Assembly: GCF_013694245.2 (NCBI RefSeq)
Contig: NZ_CP059322.2
Location: 5,649,001-5,713,000, forward strand
Reading direction: 5' to 3'
From: Micromonospora ferruginea
Lineage (GTDB): Bacteria; Actinomycetota; Actinomycetes; Mycobacteriales; Micromonosporaceae
DNA length: 64,000 nucleotides
The position numbers and the translations under genes were made by a program. The notes under the pieces are model-generated. The model was not told where the DNA came from. It did not search any database and saw only the letters and a program-made list of their open reading frames with translations. Below are positions 24,543 through 33,567 of the stretch, one piece after another (the stretch's first letter is position 1; every line of letters begins with the position of its first letter).

Positions 24543-24573
24543 GGCAGCCAAGGAGAAGAGACGCCTGCCACAT
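24529..24573 (-). CDS. leuA leader peptide, MWQASLLLGCRDEA
   Basis: A 14-codon frame starts at ATG 24573 and ends with TGA 24531-24529. It holds three consecutive leucine codons (CTT CTC CTT), which are unusual choices in this genome, where CTG and CTC dominate. Stalling there when charged leucyl-tRNA is scarce would change folding of the overlapping hairpin and affect leuA expression. It begins only nine bases after a -10-like box, so it may be leaderless or nearly so. Confidence 0.7.
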   Translation of the reverse strand: MWQASLLLGCRDEA

Positions 24574-24582
24574 GACAGAGTC

Positions 24583-24611
24583 ACCCTACGTGGTGGGACG
24601 GGCGGTGGGAA
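24583..24611 (-). promoter_or_regulatory. Candidate leuA promoter
   Basis: On the minus strand TTCCCA (24611-24606), a 17-base spacer and TAGGGT (24588-24583) form a plausible sigma-70-like promoter. The predicted start would lie at or within a few bases of the leader-peptide ATG. Confidence 0.4.
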
Positions 24612-24623
24612 GGCCGGTCCGGA

Positions 24624-25898
24624 CTATGGGACCGGGGTCACCGGTCGGGTGGACTCCGGCGCCTCGCCCAGTCGGGGCGTCCGCTCGGCCCGGGCCACCG
24701 CCGGCACGATCGCCAGCCCGACCAGCACGAAGATCGCCGCTGCCGGGTACCAGCCCCAGCCGCCGGTGCTCACGCCGAGCGCGGTCAGCCCGGCCGGCGC
24801 GATCAGGAACTGCACCTGCGAACCGAGCCCGAACGCGCCCACGTACGCGCCGCGCTGGGCGGCCGGCGGCAGCGTGGCGGTGAGCCCCCAGGTGCCCGCC
24901 GACTCGATCAGCTCGGCCAGGATGAGCAGCGTCGCGGCGGCCACCAGCGCCACCACCGTGAGCCAGCCCCGGGTCTGCGCCGAGATCGGCAGGACCACGC
25001 AGAACAGGGCGATCAGCAGCGCGCCCCGGCGGGACGCCCGGGCCGCGCCCGACGCGGTGTCCGCGCCCCGGCTGGCCCGCACCTGCAGCAGCACGATCAG
25101 GACCGTGTTGAGCAGCACCAGCGCGGCGATGATCGTCTTCGGCGCGTCGGTGTGGGTGAGGATCCACAGCGGCATCACCGTCAGGTAGAGCGTCTGGTGG
25201 GCGCTGAGCAGCCCGGACAGCAGCGAGACGGCCATGAACGGGCGGTCCCGCAGCACCGCCAGCCGGCTCATCGGCTCGGTCGGCCGGGTCACCTCCGGCA
25301 GCCGGGGCAGCCGGCGCACGAAGCCGGCGGTCACCAGGAAGACCACCGCGATGAAGAAGACCATGCCCCGGTACGCCCAGATCGTGTCGATCGCCAGCAC
25401 CAGGCCGCTGATCAGCGCGCCGAGCCCGAAGCCGACGTTGAGCGAGGACCGCTGGTAGGCCATCGCGGTGACCCGTTCCTCCGGGCGCAACACGTTGATC
25501 GAGTAGACCTGGCGGGCCACCCCGGTCGCCGCGCCGGTGACGGCCAGCGCGAGCACCACGGCGAGGAAGCCGGCGAAGCCGGTGACGAACGGGTACGTCG
25601 CGAACAGCGCCGCGTCGAGCAGCAGGCAGACGACCCACACGCGCTGCGGGCCGTACCGGTCGGTGAGGCCGCCCAGCGGCACGGTGCCGAGCAGCAACGC
25701 CCCGGCGGCCAGCGACAGGCCCAGACCCACCTGGGCCGGGCTCAGCCCCAGCGCCCGGGTGAAGAAGACCGCGCTGCCGGCCTGGAACAGGCCGTGGCCG
25801 ATGGCGAACACCATGGCCTGCACGGCCAGGGCGCGGGTCAGCCCGGCCGGCGGTACGACGTGTCGGACGGCGGTGCGGATGCTCTCTCTGGCCCCCAT
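24624..25898 (-). CDS. MFS transporter, 12 TM
   Basis: A 424-residue major facilitator protein with about 12 membrane segments. It has a motif A-like sequence (GGLTDRYGPQRVWVV) and repeated helices such as AGALLLGTVPLGG and VFFIAVVFLVTAGFVRR. It is divergent from an ArsR-type regulator 72 bp away, which is the usual layout of a repressor and the exporter it controls. The substrate is unknown; the protein resembles drug or metabolite exporters in actinobacteria. ATG 25898 begins MGARESIRTAV. Confidence 0.88.
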   Translation of the reverse strand: MGARESIRTAVRHVVPPAGLTRALAVQAMVFAIGHGLFQAGSAVFFTRALGLSPAQVGLGLSLAAGALLLGTVPLGGLTDRYGPQRVWVVCLLLDAALFATYPFVTGFAGFLAVVLALAVTGAATGVARQVYSINVLRPEERVTAMAYQRSSLNVGFGLGALISGLVLAIDTIWAYRGMVFFIAVVFLVTAGFVRRLPRLPEVTRPTEPMSRLAVLRDRPFMAVSLLSGLLSAHQTLYLTVMPLWILTHTDAPKTIIAALVLLNTVLIVLLQVRASRGADTASGAARASRRGALLIALFCVVLPISAQTRGWLTVVALVAAATLLILAELIESAGTWGLTATLPPAAQRGAYVGAFGLGSQVQFLIAPAGLTALGVSTGGWGWYPAAAIFVLVGLAIVPAVARAERTPRLGEAPESTRPVTPVP

Positions 25899-25970
25899 GA
25901 CCGGTGAGCAAACCGTGCCCCCCGCGCACCGGTCGAGCGTTTTAGTCTGGGCCGAATCCTGGCTTCGGGG

Positions 25971-26963
25971 GTGCGGGTGTCCGAGTTGCGGTTCAATCTG
26001 GCCGACGTGGCGGGCGTGCGGTTCGCCGTGTCGCCGGCCAACGAGACCGTGATGAGCCTGTGGGCGCTGGCCGACCCGGTCCGCTACGCGGTGCACCTGC
26101 CCTGGATCGACCGGGCCCGGGTGACGTTGCGCCGTCCCGAGGTGGCCGTCCGGGTTCGCCCGCTGGTGGAGCTGACCCGGCCGCGGTGCTGGCTGCCCGA
26201 CTTCCTCACCCCGGCGGCCCGGCCGGGCGCGGGGATGGCCGAGCAGCTCGACCAGATCGCCGCGACGCCGCCGGAGGTGGTGGTCCAGGACCTGCTGGCG
26301 ACCACCCCGCGCCGGCCGTTGAACCCGTTCGGGCAGGCGCTGCTGGCCGACCCACGGAGGCTGCTGCCGCAGCTCGTCGAGGCCGTGCGGGTCTGGCACG
26401 ACGAGGCGATCGCCCCGGACTGGCCCCGGATGCGGGCGCTGCTCGACGCCGACGTGGCGCACCGGGCCGCCCAGCTCGCCGAGGGTGGCGCGGGCCGGTT
26501 GTTCGAGCAGCTCCACCCGAGCCTGCGCTGGCTCGGCGACCGGGTGGTCAGCGACGACCCGTTCGAGCGCGACTTCGACCTGCGCGGCCGGGGCCTGGCG
26601 TTGAACCCGAGCGTCTTCACCGACCGGCGGGTGCTGTGGAACCTGCTGGAGGACTCGCTGCCGGCCGGGGCGTACCCGGTGCGGGCGGTGGGGACGCTCT
26701 GGGAGCGGGCCCCGGCGCCGCCCGGGGACCCGCTGGCCCGGGTGGTCGGCGCCGGCCGGGCCGCGCTGCTGCACCTGCTCGACTCGGCGGTGACCACGAC
26801 CGACCTGGCCCGGCTCACCGGGATGTCGGCCGGGAACGTCTCCCAGCACCTCACCGCGCTGCACGCGGCCGGGCTGGTCGCCCGGTCCCGCGCCGGGCGG
26901 CACGTGCTCTACCGCAACACCGAGGTCGGCGACGCCCTGCTCCGGGCCGCGCGCGGCGCCTGA
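25971..26963 (+). CDS. ArsR-type HTH regulator with N-terminal DUF5937-like domain
   Basis: A 330-residue protein. The last 90 residues form a winged helix of the ArsR kind: AALLHLLDSAVTTTDLARLTGMSAGNVSQHLTALHAAGLVARSRAGRHVLYRNT. The N-terminal 240 residues (RFNLADVAGVRFAVSPANETVMSLWALADP onward) match the domain that precedes HTH in many actinobacterial regulators and may bind the effector. No metal-binding cysteine pair is present, so it is not a classical metal sensor. It is divergent from the MFS gene and probably represses it. The start is GTG 25971 or GTG 25977. Confidence 0.85.
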   Translation: MRVSELRFNLADVAGVRFAVSPANETVMSLWALADPVRYAVHLPWIDRARVTLRRPEVAVRVRPLVELTRPRCWLPDFLTPAARPGAGMAEQLDQIAATPPEVVVQDLLATTPRRPLNPFGQALLADPRRLLPQLVEAVRVWHDEAIAPDWPRMRALLDADVAHRAAQLAEGGAGRLFEQLHPSLRWLGDRVVSDDPFERDFDLRGRGLALNPSVFTDRRVLWNLLEDSLPAGAYPVRAVGTLWERAPAPPGDPLARVVGAGRAALLHLLDSAVTTTDLARLTGMSAGNVSQHLTALHAAGLVARSRAGRHVLYRNTEVGDALLRAARGA

Positions 26964-26993
26964 ACACCGCACCGCCGACCCGCCGCGCCGCAG

Positions 26994-27015
26994 CCCGCCG
27001 ACGCGAATCGGCGGG
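26994..27015. terminator. Small hairpin between convergent genes
   Basis: CCCGCCGA and TCGGCGGG pair across six bases between the regulator and nitroreductase stops. The rest of 26964-27099 is GC-rich, with repeated GGTCCGG-like words and no gene seen. Confidence 0.45.
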
Positions 27016-27099
27016 ATCGTGTCCGGTGACGCGGTCCGGCGTGGTCGCGCATCCGGCGACGTGGTCCAGCGGGGTCCGGGGACGCGGGCGGGCGGCGCC

Positions 27100-27630
27100 T
27101 CAGCGCAGGAGCAGGGCGGAGACGGGCCGGCGGCGGCGCAGCGCAGTCTCCCGGGCGTACAGGTCGGGCGGGAGCATGGCCGGGTCGCCGAGGCGGCCGA
27201 TCGCGGCCACCACCAGCGGTCGGATGTCGTCGGGCAGGTCCAGTTCGGTGGTGAGGCGGGCGCGGTCGAGCCGGGTGAGTTGGCGTACGTGCAGACCGAG
27301 CGCGGTGGCCTGCACGGTGAGGTGGGCGACCGCCTGACCCAGGTCGTACGCGGTCCGTTCCGGCTCGCCGCCGGCGTGCGCGGCGAGCAGCAGGGCGGCG
27401 GCGTGGCGCGCCCAGCCCTGGTCGGCGTCGGGCAGGCCGACCAGGATCCGCTTCCACGTCTCGTCCTGCCGGTGGCCGAGCGCGAACCGCCAGGGCTGGG
27501 CGTTGCCGGCCGAGGGCGCCCAGCGGGCCGCCTCCAGCAGGGCGGCCACCTCGTCGGCGGTCAGCTCCGCGTCCGGGTCGAACGCGCGCGGACTCCACCG
27601 GAAGGCGAGCAGCGGGGTCAGGTCGGTCAT
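27100..27630 (-). CDS. Nitroreductase-family protein
   Basis: A 176-residue FMN-dependent oxidoreductase of the nitroreductase fold. Family marks are FRWSPRAFDPDAELTADEVAALLEAARWAPSAGNAQPWRF near the N-terminus (flavin contacts) and YDLGQAVAHLTVQATALGLHVRQL in the middle. The C-terminus (IGRLGDPAMLPPDLYARETALRRRRP) fits the GxPxxxP/RxR end of the family. The physiological substrate cannot be read. It lies 84 bp downstream of the lipoprotein gene on the same strand. Confidence 0.9.
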   Translation of the reverse strand: MTDLTPLLAFRWSPRAFDPDAELTADEVAALLEAARWAPSAGNAQPWRFALGHRQDETWKRILVGLPDADQGWARHAAALLLAAHAGGEPERTAYDLGQAVAHLTVQATALGLHVRQLTRLDRARLTTELDLPDDIRPLVVAAIGRLGDPAMLPPDLYARETALRRRRPVSALLLR

Positions 27631-27714
27631 CGGCTCAGCGTCCCCGATGACCGTTTTATCGCACGGCTCAGGGGTGGTCAGGTGTGGGCAAGGACACCCG
27701 TAACGGACAAAAGA

Positions 27715-28467
27715 CTAGGGCGTTCCGTCCCGGTCGACCGGCTCGCCCTCGGTCACCGCGGCGGCCAGCTCGACGGTCGCCGGCGCCGGGCCGGGTCGGC
27801 CGGTCAGCGTGAGGCTGCCGAAGGCGGCGCGGACCGCCAGCGGGGTGCCGTCCTCGCCGAAGCAGTAGACGCCCACGTCCAGCGGCGCGTTCATCGAGGC
27901 GGCGGTGGAGTCGACCGCGTAGCACCGGCCGGTGACGCCGGCCGGCGGCGTGGCCGGGGAGACGGCGAGCGGCGCCTCCCGGTCGGTGAGCACCTCCAGC
28001 CAGTCGGTGAACGGGTGCTGCACCCGGGGATCCAGCCGGCGGGGCACCGCGTCGTCGGTGTCGCCGAGGCGGACGCAGCCGGCCGGCAGCACCCGCGCGG
28101 TCGAGGGCAGGGCGCACTGGAACAGCCCGTCCGAGGTGCCGGCGAGCGACACGTCCACCGTGCCGCCGCGCCCCCAGCCGGGCACGTCGACCCGCCAGCC
28201 GCCGTCGTTGGCGCTGGTCCAGGTGAGCGTGCGGGACGGGCCGCCGGGCGGCGCGAAGGCGTACGTGGCGGTGAAGTGGCGGTCCTGCGCGGCGGCGGCC
28301 AGCCCGGCCAGCTCGTCACGGGCGGCGTCGACCTGCACCGGCACCGGGTCGGCGCCGTCGGTGGGCGCCGTCCGAGGGTGGTCGGCGACGCAGGAGGCCA
28401 GCAGGGCCGGCAGGGTGAGCGCGAGTACGCCGGTCAGTGGCCGGGCCGCGCGTCGGTGAGCGTGCAC
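27715..28467 (-). CDS. Hypothetical lipoprotein, 250 aa
   Basis: GTG 28467 starts a lipoprotein signal peptide (ARPLTGVLALTLPALLASC) with lipobox LLASC. The mature protein is mostly beta-rich (DRHFTATYAFAPPGGPSRTLTWTSANDGGWRV, GLFQCAL, GRCYAVDS, GVYCFGEDGTPLAVR) with paired cysteines, in the style of LppX/LprG-like or anti-sigma-like exported proteins, but I do not recognise a family. It is divergent from lysC. Confidence 0.75.
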   Translation of the reverse strand: MHAHRRAARPLTGVLALTLPALLASCVADHPRTAPTDGADPVPVQVDAARDELAGLAAAAQDRHFTATYAFAPPGGPSRTLTWTSANDGGWRVDVPGWGRGGTVDVSLAGTSDGLFQCALPSTARVLPAGCVRLGDTDDAVPRRLDPRVQHPFTDWLEVLTDREAPLAVSPATPPAGVTGRCYAVDSTAASMNAPLDVGVYCFGEDGTPLAVRAAFGSLTLTGRPGPAPATVELAAAVTEGEPVDRDGTP

Positions 28468-28603
28468 CGGGTCATTCTGCGACGTCGCGGGGGTCGAGGT
28501 CAGCCCACCGTACGGCTGTACCGGTTGGCGGGCCCGGGCCGGATGGTGGGATCACCCGCTCCGGCCGCGCGGCCCGCCCGATACCCTGAGGACGTCTGAC
28601 ACG

Positions 28604-28632
28604 CGCCGCCGGACCTTTCAGACCCGGCGGCG
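28604..28632 (+). promoter_or_regulatory. Hairpin in the lysC leader
   Basis: Arms CGCCGCCGG and CCGGCGGCG pair across 11 bases, 42 bases upstream of lysC. A -10-like TACCCT (28582-28587) lies just upstream. No lysine riboswitch signature was seen. It could be a structural leader or attenuator. Confidence 0.4.
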
Positions 28633-28674
28633 TCGGCACGCTCAGGGCCGTCACTGGGAGGGGAGCGCACCGTC

Positions 28675-29940
<1,266 letters not shown>

Positions 29941-29945
29941 CGCGG

Positions 29946-31004
29946 ATGCCGCCGCTGCCCACCCTCGCCGTGGTCGGCGCGACCGGTGCCGTCGGCACGG
30001 TGATGTGCCAGCTCCTCTCCTCCCGCCGCAACGTGTGGGGCGAGATCCGGTTGCTCGCGTCCGAGCGCTCGGCCGGCCGTCGGGTGTGGTGCCGGGGCGA
30101 GGAGTTGACCGTCCAGGCGGTCAGCCCCGAGGCGTTCGACGGCGTCGACGTGGCGATGTTCGACGTGCCCGACGACGTCTCGGCCGAGTGGGCGCCGGTC
30201 GCGGTGGCCCGCGGCGCGGTGGTGGTGGACAACTCCGGCGCGTTCCGGATGGACCGGGACGTGCCGCTGGTGGTCCCCGAGATCAACCCCGACCAGGTGC
30301 GCCGCCGGTCCAAGGGGATCGTCGCCAACGCCAACTGCACCACGCTCGCGATGATCGTGGCGATCGCCCCGCTGCACCGCGAGTACGGCCTGCGCGAACT
30401 CGTCCTCGCCTCCTACCAGGCGGCCTCCGGGGCGGGACAGGCCGGGGTGGACGCCCTGCACCTGCAGCTCGGCAAGGTCGCCGGGGACCGGGTGCTCGGC
30501 TCCCGCGCCGGCGACGTACGCCAGGCCGTCGGCGACGAGCTGGGCCCGTTCCCGGCACCGCTGGCGCTCAACGTGGTGCCCTGGACGGGCTCGCTGGCCG
30601 ACGCCGGCTGGTCCTCCGAGGAGATGAAGCTGCGCAACGAGTCGCGCAAGATCCTCGGGCTGCCCGACCTGAAGGTCTCGGCAACCTGCGTGCGGGTGCC
30701 GGTGGTGACCGGTCACTCGATCGCCGTGCACGCCGTCTTCGCCACCGAGGTGGACGCCGAGGGCGCCCGCGAGGTGCTGCGCAACGCGCCGGGAGTGATC
30801 CTGGTCGACGACCCGGGCGCCGGCGAGTTCCCGATGCCGATCGACGCGGTCGGCACCGACCCGTCCTGGGTGGGCCGGATCCGCCGCGCCGTCGACGACC
30901 CGCGAGCCCTGGACCTCTTCGTCACCGGCGACAACCTCCGCAAGGGCGCCGCCCTGAACACCGCCCAGATCGCCGAACTCCTAGCCCGCGAACTCACCCC
31001 CTGA
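29946..31004 (+). CDS. asd: Aspartate-semialdehyde dehydrogenase
   Basis: A 352-residue enzyme that reduces aspartyl phosphate with NADPH to aspartate semialdehyde. The nucleotide motif is VVGATGAVG (residues 9-17), and the active-site cysteine is Cys131 in VANANCTTLAM. The substrate-binding ERSAGRR, the region ASYQAASGAGQAGV and the HSIAVHAVF motif are all present. It starts five bases after lysC, so both are coexpressed for the common trunk of the aspartate pathway. Confidence 0.97.
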   Translation: MPPLPTLAVVGATGAVGTVMCQLLSSRRNVWGEIRLLASERSAGRRVWCRGEELTVQAVSPEAFDGVDVAMFDVPDDVSAEWAPVAVARGAVVVDNSGAFRMDRDVPLVVPEINPDQVRRRSKGIVANANCTTLAMIVAIAPLHREYGLRELVLASYQAASGAGQAGVDALHLQLGKVAGDRVLGSRAGDVRQAVGDELGPFPAPLALNVVPWTGSLADAGWSSEEMKLRNESRKILGLPDLKVSATCVRVPVVTGHSIAVHAVFATEVDAEGAREVLRNAPGVILVDDPGAGEFPMPIDAVGTDPSWVGRIRRAVDDPRALDLFVTGDNLRKGAALNTAQIAELLARELTP

Positions 31005-31038
31005 CCCCGCGCCCCTGCCCCCGCGCCCCTGACCCCCG

Positions 31039-31107
31039 CGATCTTGCACTTTGTGCCCGGGCATTCGGCACATATGCCGCATAACCGGGGCCGAAACTGC
31101 AAGATCG
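31039..31107. repeat. Dispersed inverted repeat family A, copy 1
   Basis: The element starts CGATCTTGCA and ends with its complement TGCAAGATCG, separated by 49 bases with the words TTGTGCCC and GGGGCCGAAAC. Copy 2 lies at 48668-48747. It is placed between the convergent asd and GGDEF genes. Confidence 0.8.
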
Positions 31108-31181
31108 ACGCGCGGGGCGGCGCGGGGCGGGGCGGGGCGGGGCGGGGGCGGGGCGGAGTGGGGCGGGAGCGGGGCGGGGTG
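31108..31181. repeat. G-rich (GGGGC)n tract
   Basis: About 70 bases consist almost entirely of GGGGC/GGGGCG units on the plus strand, reaching the stop of the minus-strand GGDEF gene. Many runs of four Gs could form a G-quadruplex. It ends where the two convergent transcripts meet. Confidence 0.8.
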
Positions 31182-31183
31182 GG

Positions 31184-32641
31184 TTAGGCGGCGGAGAGGT
31201 GGACTCCGTCTCGGCCCTGGCGCTTGACCGCGTAGAGGGCCTGGTCGGCTCGGTGCAGGGTGCGGTCGGGGGTCTCGCCGGGGCGGGGGAGCGCGATGCC
31301 GACGCTGATCGTCCGGCCGGTGCGGCGGGCCGCCTCGGTGAGCCGCTCGGCGATCCCGACCGCCTCCTGCGGATGGCTCACCTCGATCACCGCCACGAAC
31401 TCGTCGCCGCCGGTCCGGTACAACTCGTCGCCCTGACGCAGCGCGCCCTCCAACGCCCGGGCCAATCCCACCAGCAGCCGGTCGCCGGCCTGGTGGCCGT
31501 ACGTGTCGTTGACGTCCTTGAAGCCGTCCACGTCGATCGCCAGCAGGGCGGTACGCCCCGGTGTGGCGCTGGCGATCCGCTGCCCGAACGGCCCGGTGTG
31601 CCGCAGCCCGGTGAGCGGGTCCGAGCTGGCCTGCTCGCGCAGGCGCGCCAGGGTGCGCAGCCGGTCGAGGCAGGTCCACGCCTGCCCGGCCAGCAACTCG
31701 ATCAGGTTGACCGTGGTCGGGTCGGGGCGTAGTGACCGCTCGTCGGCGACCAGCAGCACGCCACCGGCGGTCGGCGCGCCGACCGGCACCGCCACCAGCG
31801 TGCGCGCGCCGGCACGGGTCAGCGGCAGGTATTCCTCGGTCGGCGGGTGCCCCGCCTCGCCCAGCGTGTACGCCGAGCCGTACCGGTGGGCCCGGTCGAT
31901 CATGCGGTCGAGCGCGGCCGGGCCGGCGTCGGTCAGCTCGGCCCGGATTCGGGCCTCCAGGTCACCCGGGGTGTCGGTGGGCGCGCCCAGGCGGGGACCG
32001 CGCCGGCCGGTGAGGACCAGCACGGCGGCGGAGAGCGCGGACACGTCCCGGGCCGCGGTGATGGCGGCGGTCATCAGGTCCCAGTCGGTCGGCGCGGCGG
32101 TGAACGCGGCGGCGTGCCGGAGCAGCTTCTCGCTGCGGCTCTCCGCCGGCGGCCCGCCGAGCGCGGCGATCCGGGCGCCGAGCCGGTCGGCCAGCCGCTC
32201 GGCGGTCTCCCGCCAGGGCGCCAGCGTCACCGGTTCGCTCCACTGCAGGTCGAGCACGCCGATCGGGCGGCCGGCCGGGTCGCGGACCGGCACGCAGAGT
32301 TCCGCGGTGACGTCCGGCCGGACCGGCAGGTAGTCGGGGTCGGCGCTGACGTCGGGCACGGCGGCGCTCTCGCCGGAGGCGTAGACCCGCCGCACCACCG
32401 ACGGCTCGGGCCGGAGCCGGGCCGGCGCGGCGCCGTCGGCGGTGGCCGGCACGTGCGAGAAGACCTGCCAGGCGCCGGTCGCCGCGACGCACCTCAGGCG
32501 GTCGTGGACGCGGAGCAGGACGGTGGCGGTCGCCGGGGTGTGCCGGGCGAGCGCGGCGACGGTCCACTGGCACGCCTCCGGCACGGTCGACGCCGTGGGA
32601 AGGCGCACCGTGACGTCGCGGAGGACTCGCTCGTGATCCAC
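31184..32641 (-). CDS. GAF-domain diguanylate cyclase (GGDEF)
   Basis: A 485-residue soluble signalling enzyme that should make cyclic di-GMP. One GAF-like sensor region spans about residues 20-165 (ending CVPVRDPAGRPIGVLDLQW), and a second spans about 170-325 (LVAVPVGAPTAGGVLLVAD). The GGDEF domain (about 338-485) has the active-site GGDEF at 411-415 and the inhibitory I-site RQGD at 402-405, five residues upstream, so product feedback is expected. GTG 32641 was chosen because AGGA lies upstream; an in-frame TTG at 32677 would add 12 residues. It is divergent from the phosphoesterase gene, with a conserved 36-bp motif between. No membrane segment is seen. Confidence 0.92.
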   Translation of the reverse strand: MDHERVLRDVTVRLPTASTVPEACQWTVAALARHTPATATVLLRVHDRLRCVAATGAWQVFSHVPATADGAAPARLRPEPSVVRRVYASGESAAVPDVSADPDYLPVRPDVTAELCVPVRDPAGRPIGVLDLQWSEPVTLAPWRETAERLADRLGARIAALGGPPAESRSEKLLRHAAAFTAAPTDWDLMTAAITAARDVSALSAAVLVLTGRRGPRLGAPTDTPGDLEARIRAELTDAGPAALDRMIDRAHRYGSAYTLGEAGHPPTEEYLPLTRAGARTLVAVPVGAPTAGGVLLVADERSLRPDPTTVNLIELLAGQAWTCLDRLRTLARLREQASSDPLTGLRHTGPFGQRIASATPGRTALLAIDVDGFKDVNDTYGHQAGDRLLVGLARALEGALRQGDELYRTGGDEFVAVIEVSHPQEAVGIAERLTEAARRTGRTISVGIALPRPGETPDRTLHRADQALYAVKRQGRDGVHLSAA

Positions 32642-32705
32642 GTCGTTCCTGCTGAGAGGGGGGATGGACGCGATCAAGCGTACTCAGCGCGGGCACCGGC
32701 GACCT

Positions 32706-32741
32706 TCGTACACATGTGCTATCCACAGGCTGTGGACACCG
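32706..32741. repeat. 36-bp conserved motif, copy 2 (divergent promoter region)
   Basis: On the minus strand this matches 736-771 at 33 of 36 positions. It contains ATCCACAGGCTGTGGA, an inverted pair of DnaA-box-like halves, next to ACATGTG. In both copies the TGTACGA end points toward a gene start 65-80 bp away: the diguanylate cyclase here and the ABC ATPase at copy 1. Confidence 0.6.
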
Positions 32742-32783
32742 CCTGTGGGTACGGTGGAGATCCCGGGCCACGAGGAGACGCCG

Positions 32784-33562
32784 ATGCTCATCGCCCAACT
32801 CAGCGACCCGCACGTGACCACCGGTCCGCTCGCCGCCGAGCCGGCGTCCGGGCTGCACCGGGCGTTGGGCACGGTGCTCGCCCTGCGGCCCCGGCCGGAG
32901 TGCGTGGTGGTCACCGGCGACCTGACCGCCCACGGCCGGCCGGACGAATACCTGGCCCTCCGCGAGATCGTCGGCCGGTTCCCGCTGCCGATCCACCTGG
33001 CCACCGGCAACCACGACGACCGGGAGTCGCTGCTCGACACGTTCGGTGGCACCCCCCACCTGGCCGGCGGCTTCTCCGCGCACTACCACGTCGACCATCC
33101 GGACGCGACGCTCGTGGTGCTCGACTCGCTGGCCCCGGCGGCTCCGGCGGGCGGCTCGGCGACGAGCAGCTCGACTGGCTCGACGGGGTGCTCGCCGGCC
33201 GGCCGGAGGCGCCCGCCGTCGTGTGCCTGCACCATCCGCCGGTCGCGGTGGGCGTGCCGGCCGCCGACGCCGTCCGGCTCGCCGATGCCGACGCGCTCGC
33301 CGCCGTGATCAGTCGGCACCCCCATGTCGTACGCGTCACCGCGGGCCACCTGCACCGGCCGGTGACCAGCGCCTTCGCCGGCACGGTGCTGACCACCGCG
33401 CCGAGCACCTGGGTGCAGGCGAGCCTGACCATGAGCGACGCGGACGAGATCGGCTGGGTCGCCGAGCCGACCGCCTTCCTGCTGCACCTGGTGGCCGACG
33501 GGGGCTGCGTCACGCACACCGTCCAGGTCAGTCACGCGGGTGGGCGGACCTGCTGGTTCTAA
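32784..33562 (+). pseudogene. Metallophosphoesterase (CpdA-like) split by a frameshift
   Basis: The 5' frame from ATG 32784 gives MLIAQLSDPHVTTGPL, then VVVTGDLTAHGRPDEY and LATGNHDDRE: the metal-binding D-x-H, GD and GNHD motifs of class III phosphodiesterases. After VVLDSL (near 33135) it becomes nonsense and stops at 33308. The same protein continues in the minus-one frame from about 33145 (GGRLGDEQLDWLDGVL), with CLHHPP and the C-terminal GHLHRP motif, to 33562. The 779 bases equal 260 codons minus one base, so one base is missing within 33130-33160. This is a recent mutation or a sequencing error; no slippery heptamer was seen. If intact it would hydrolyse cyclic nucleotides or other phosphodiesters. 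Confidence 0.8.
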
Positions 33563-33567
33563 GCCCC

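Noticed and set aside
28468..28674. Lysine riboswitch upstream of lysC
   Set aside because: The leader is short (about 90 bases after the possible -10) and lacks the conserved multi-helix core; only a single hairpin is present.
33130..33160. Programmed ribosomal frameshift in the phosphoesterase gene
   Set aside because: No slippery heptamer or obvious downstream pseudoknot was seen, and the missing base explains the split more simply.
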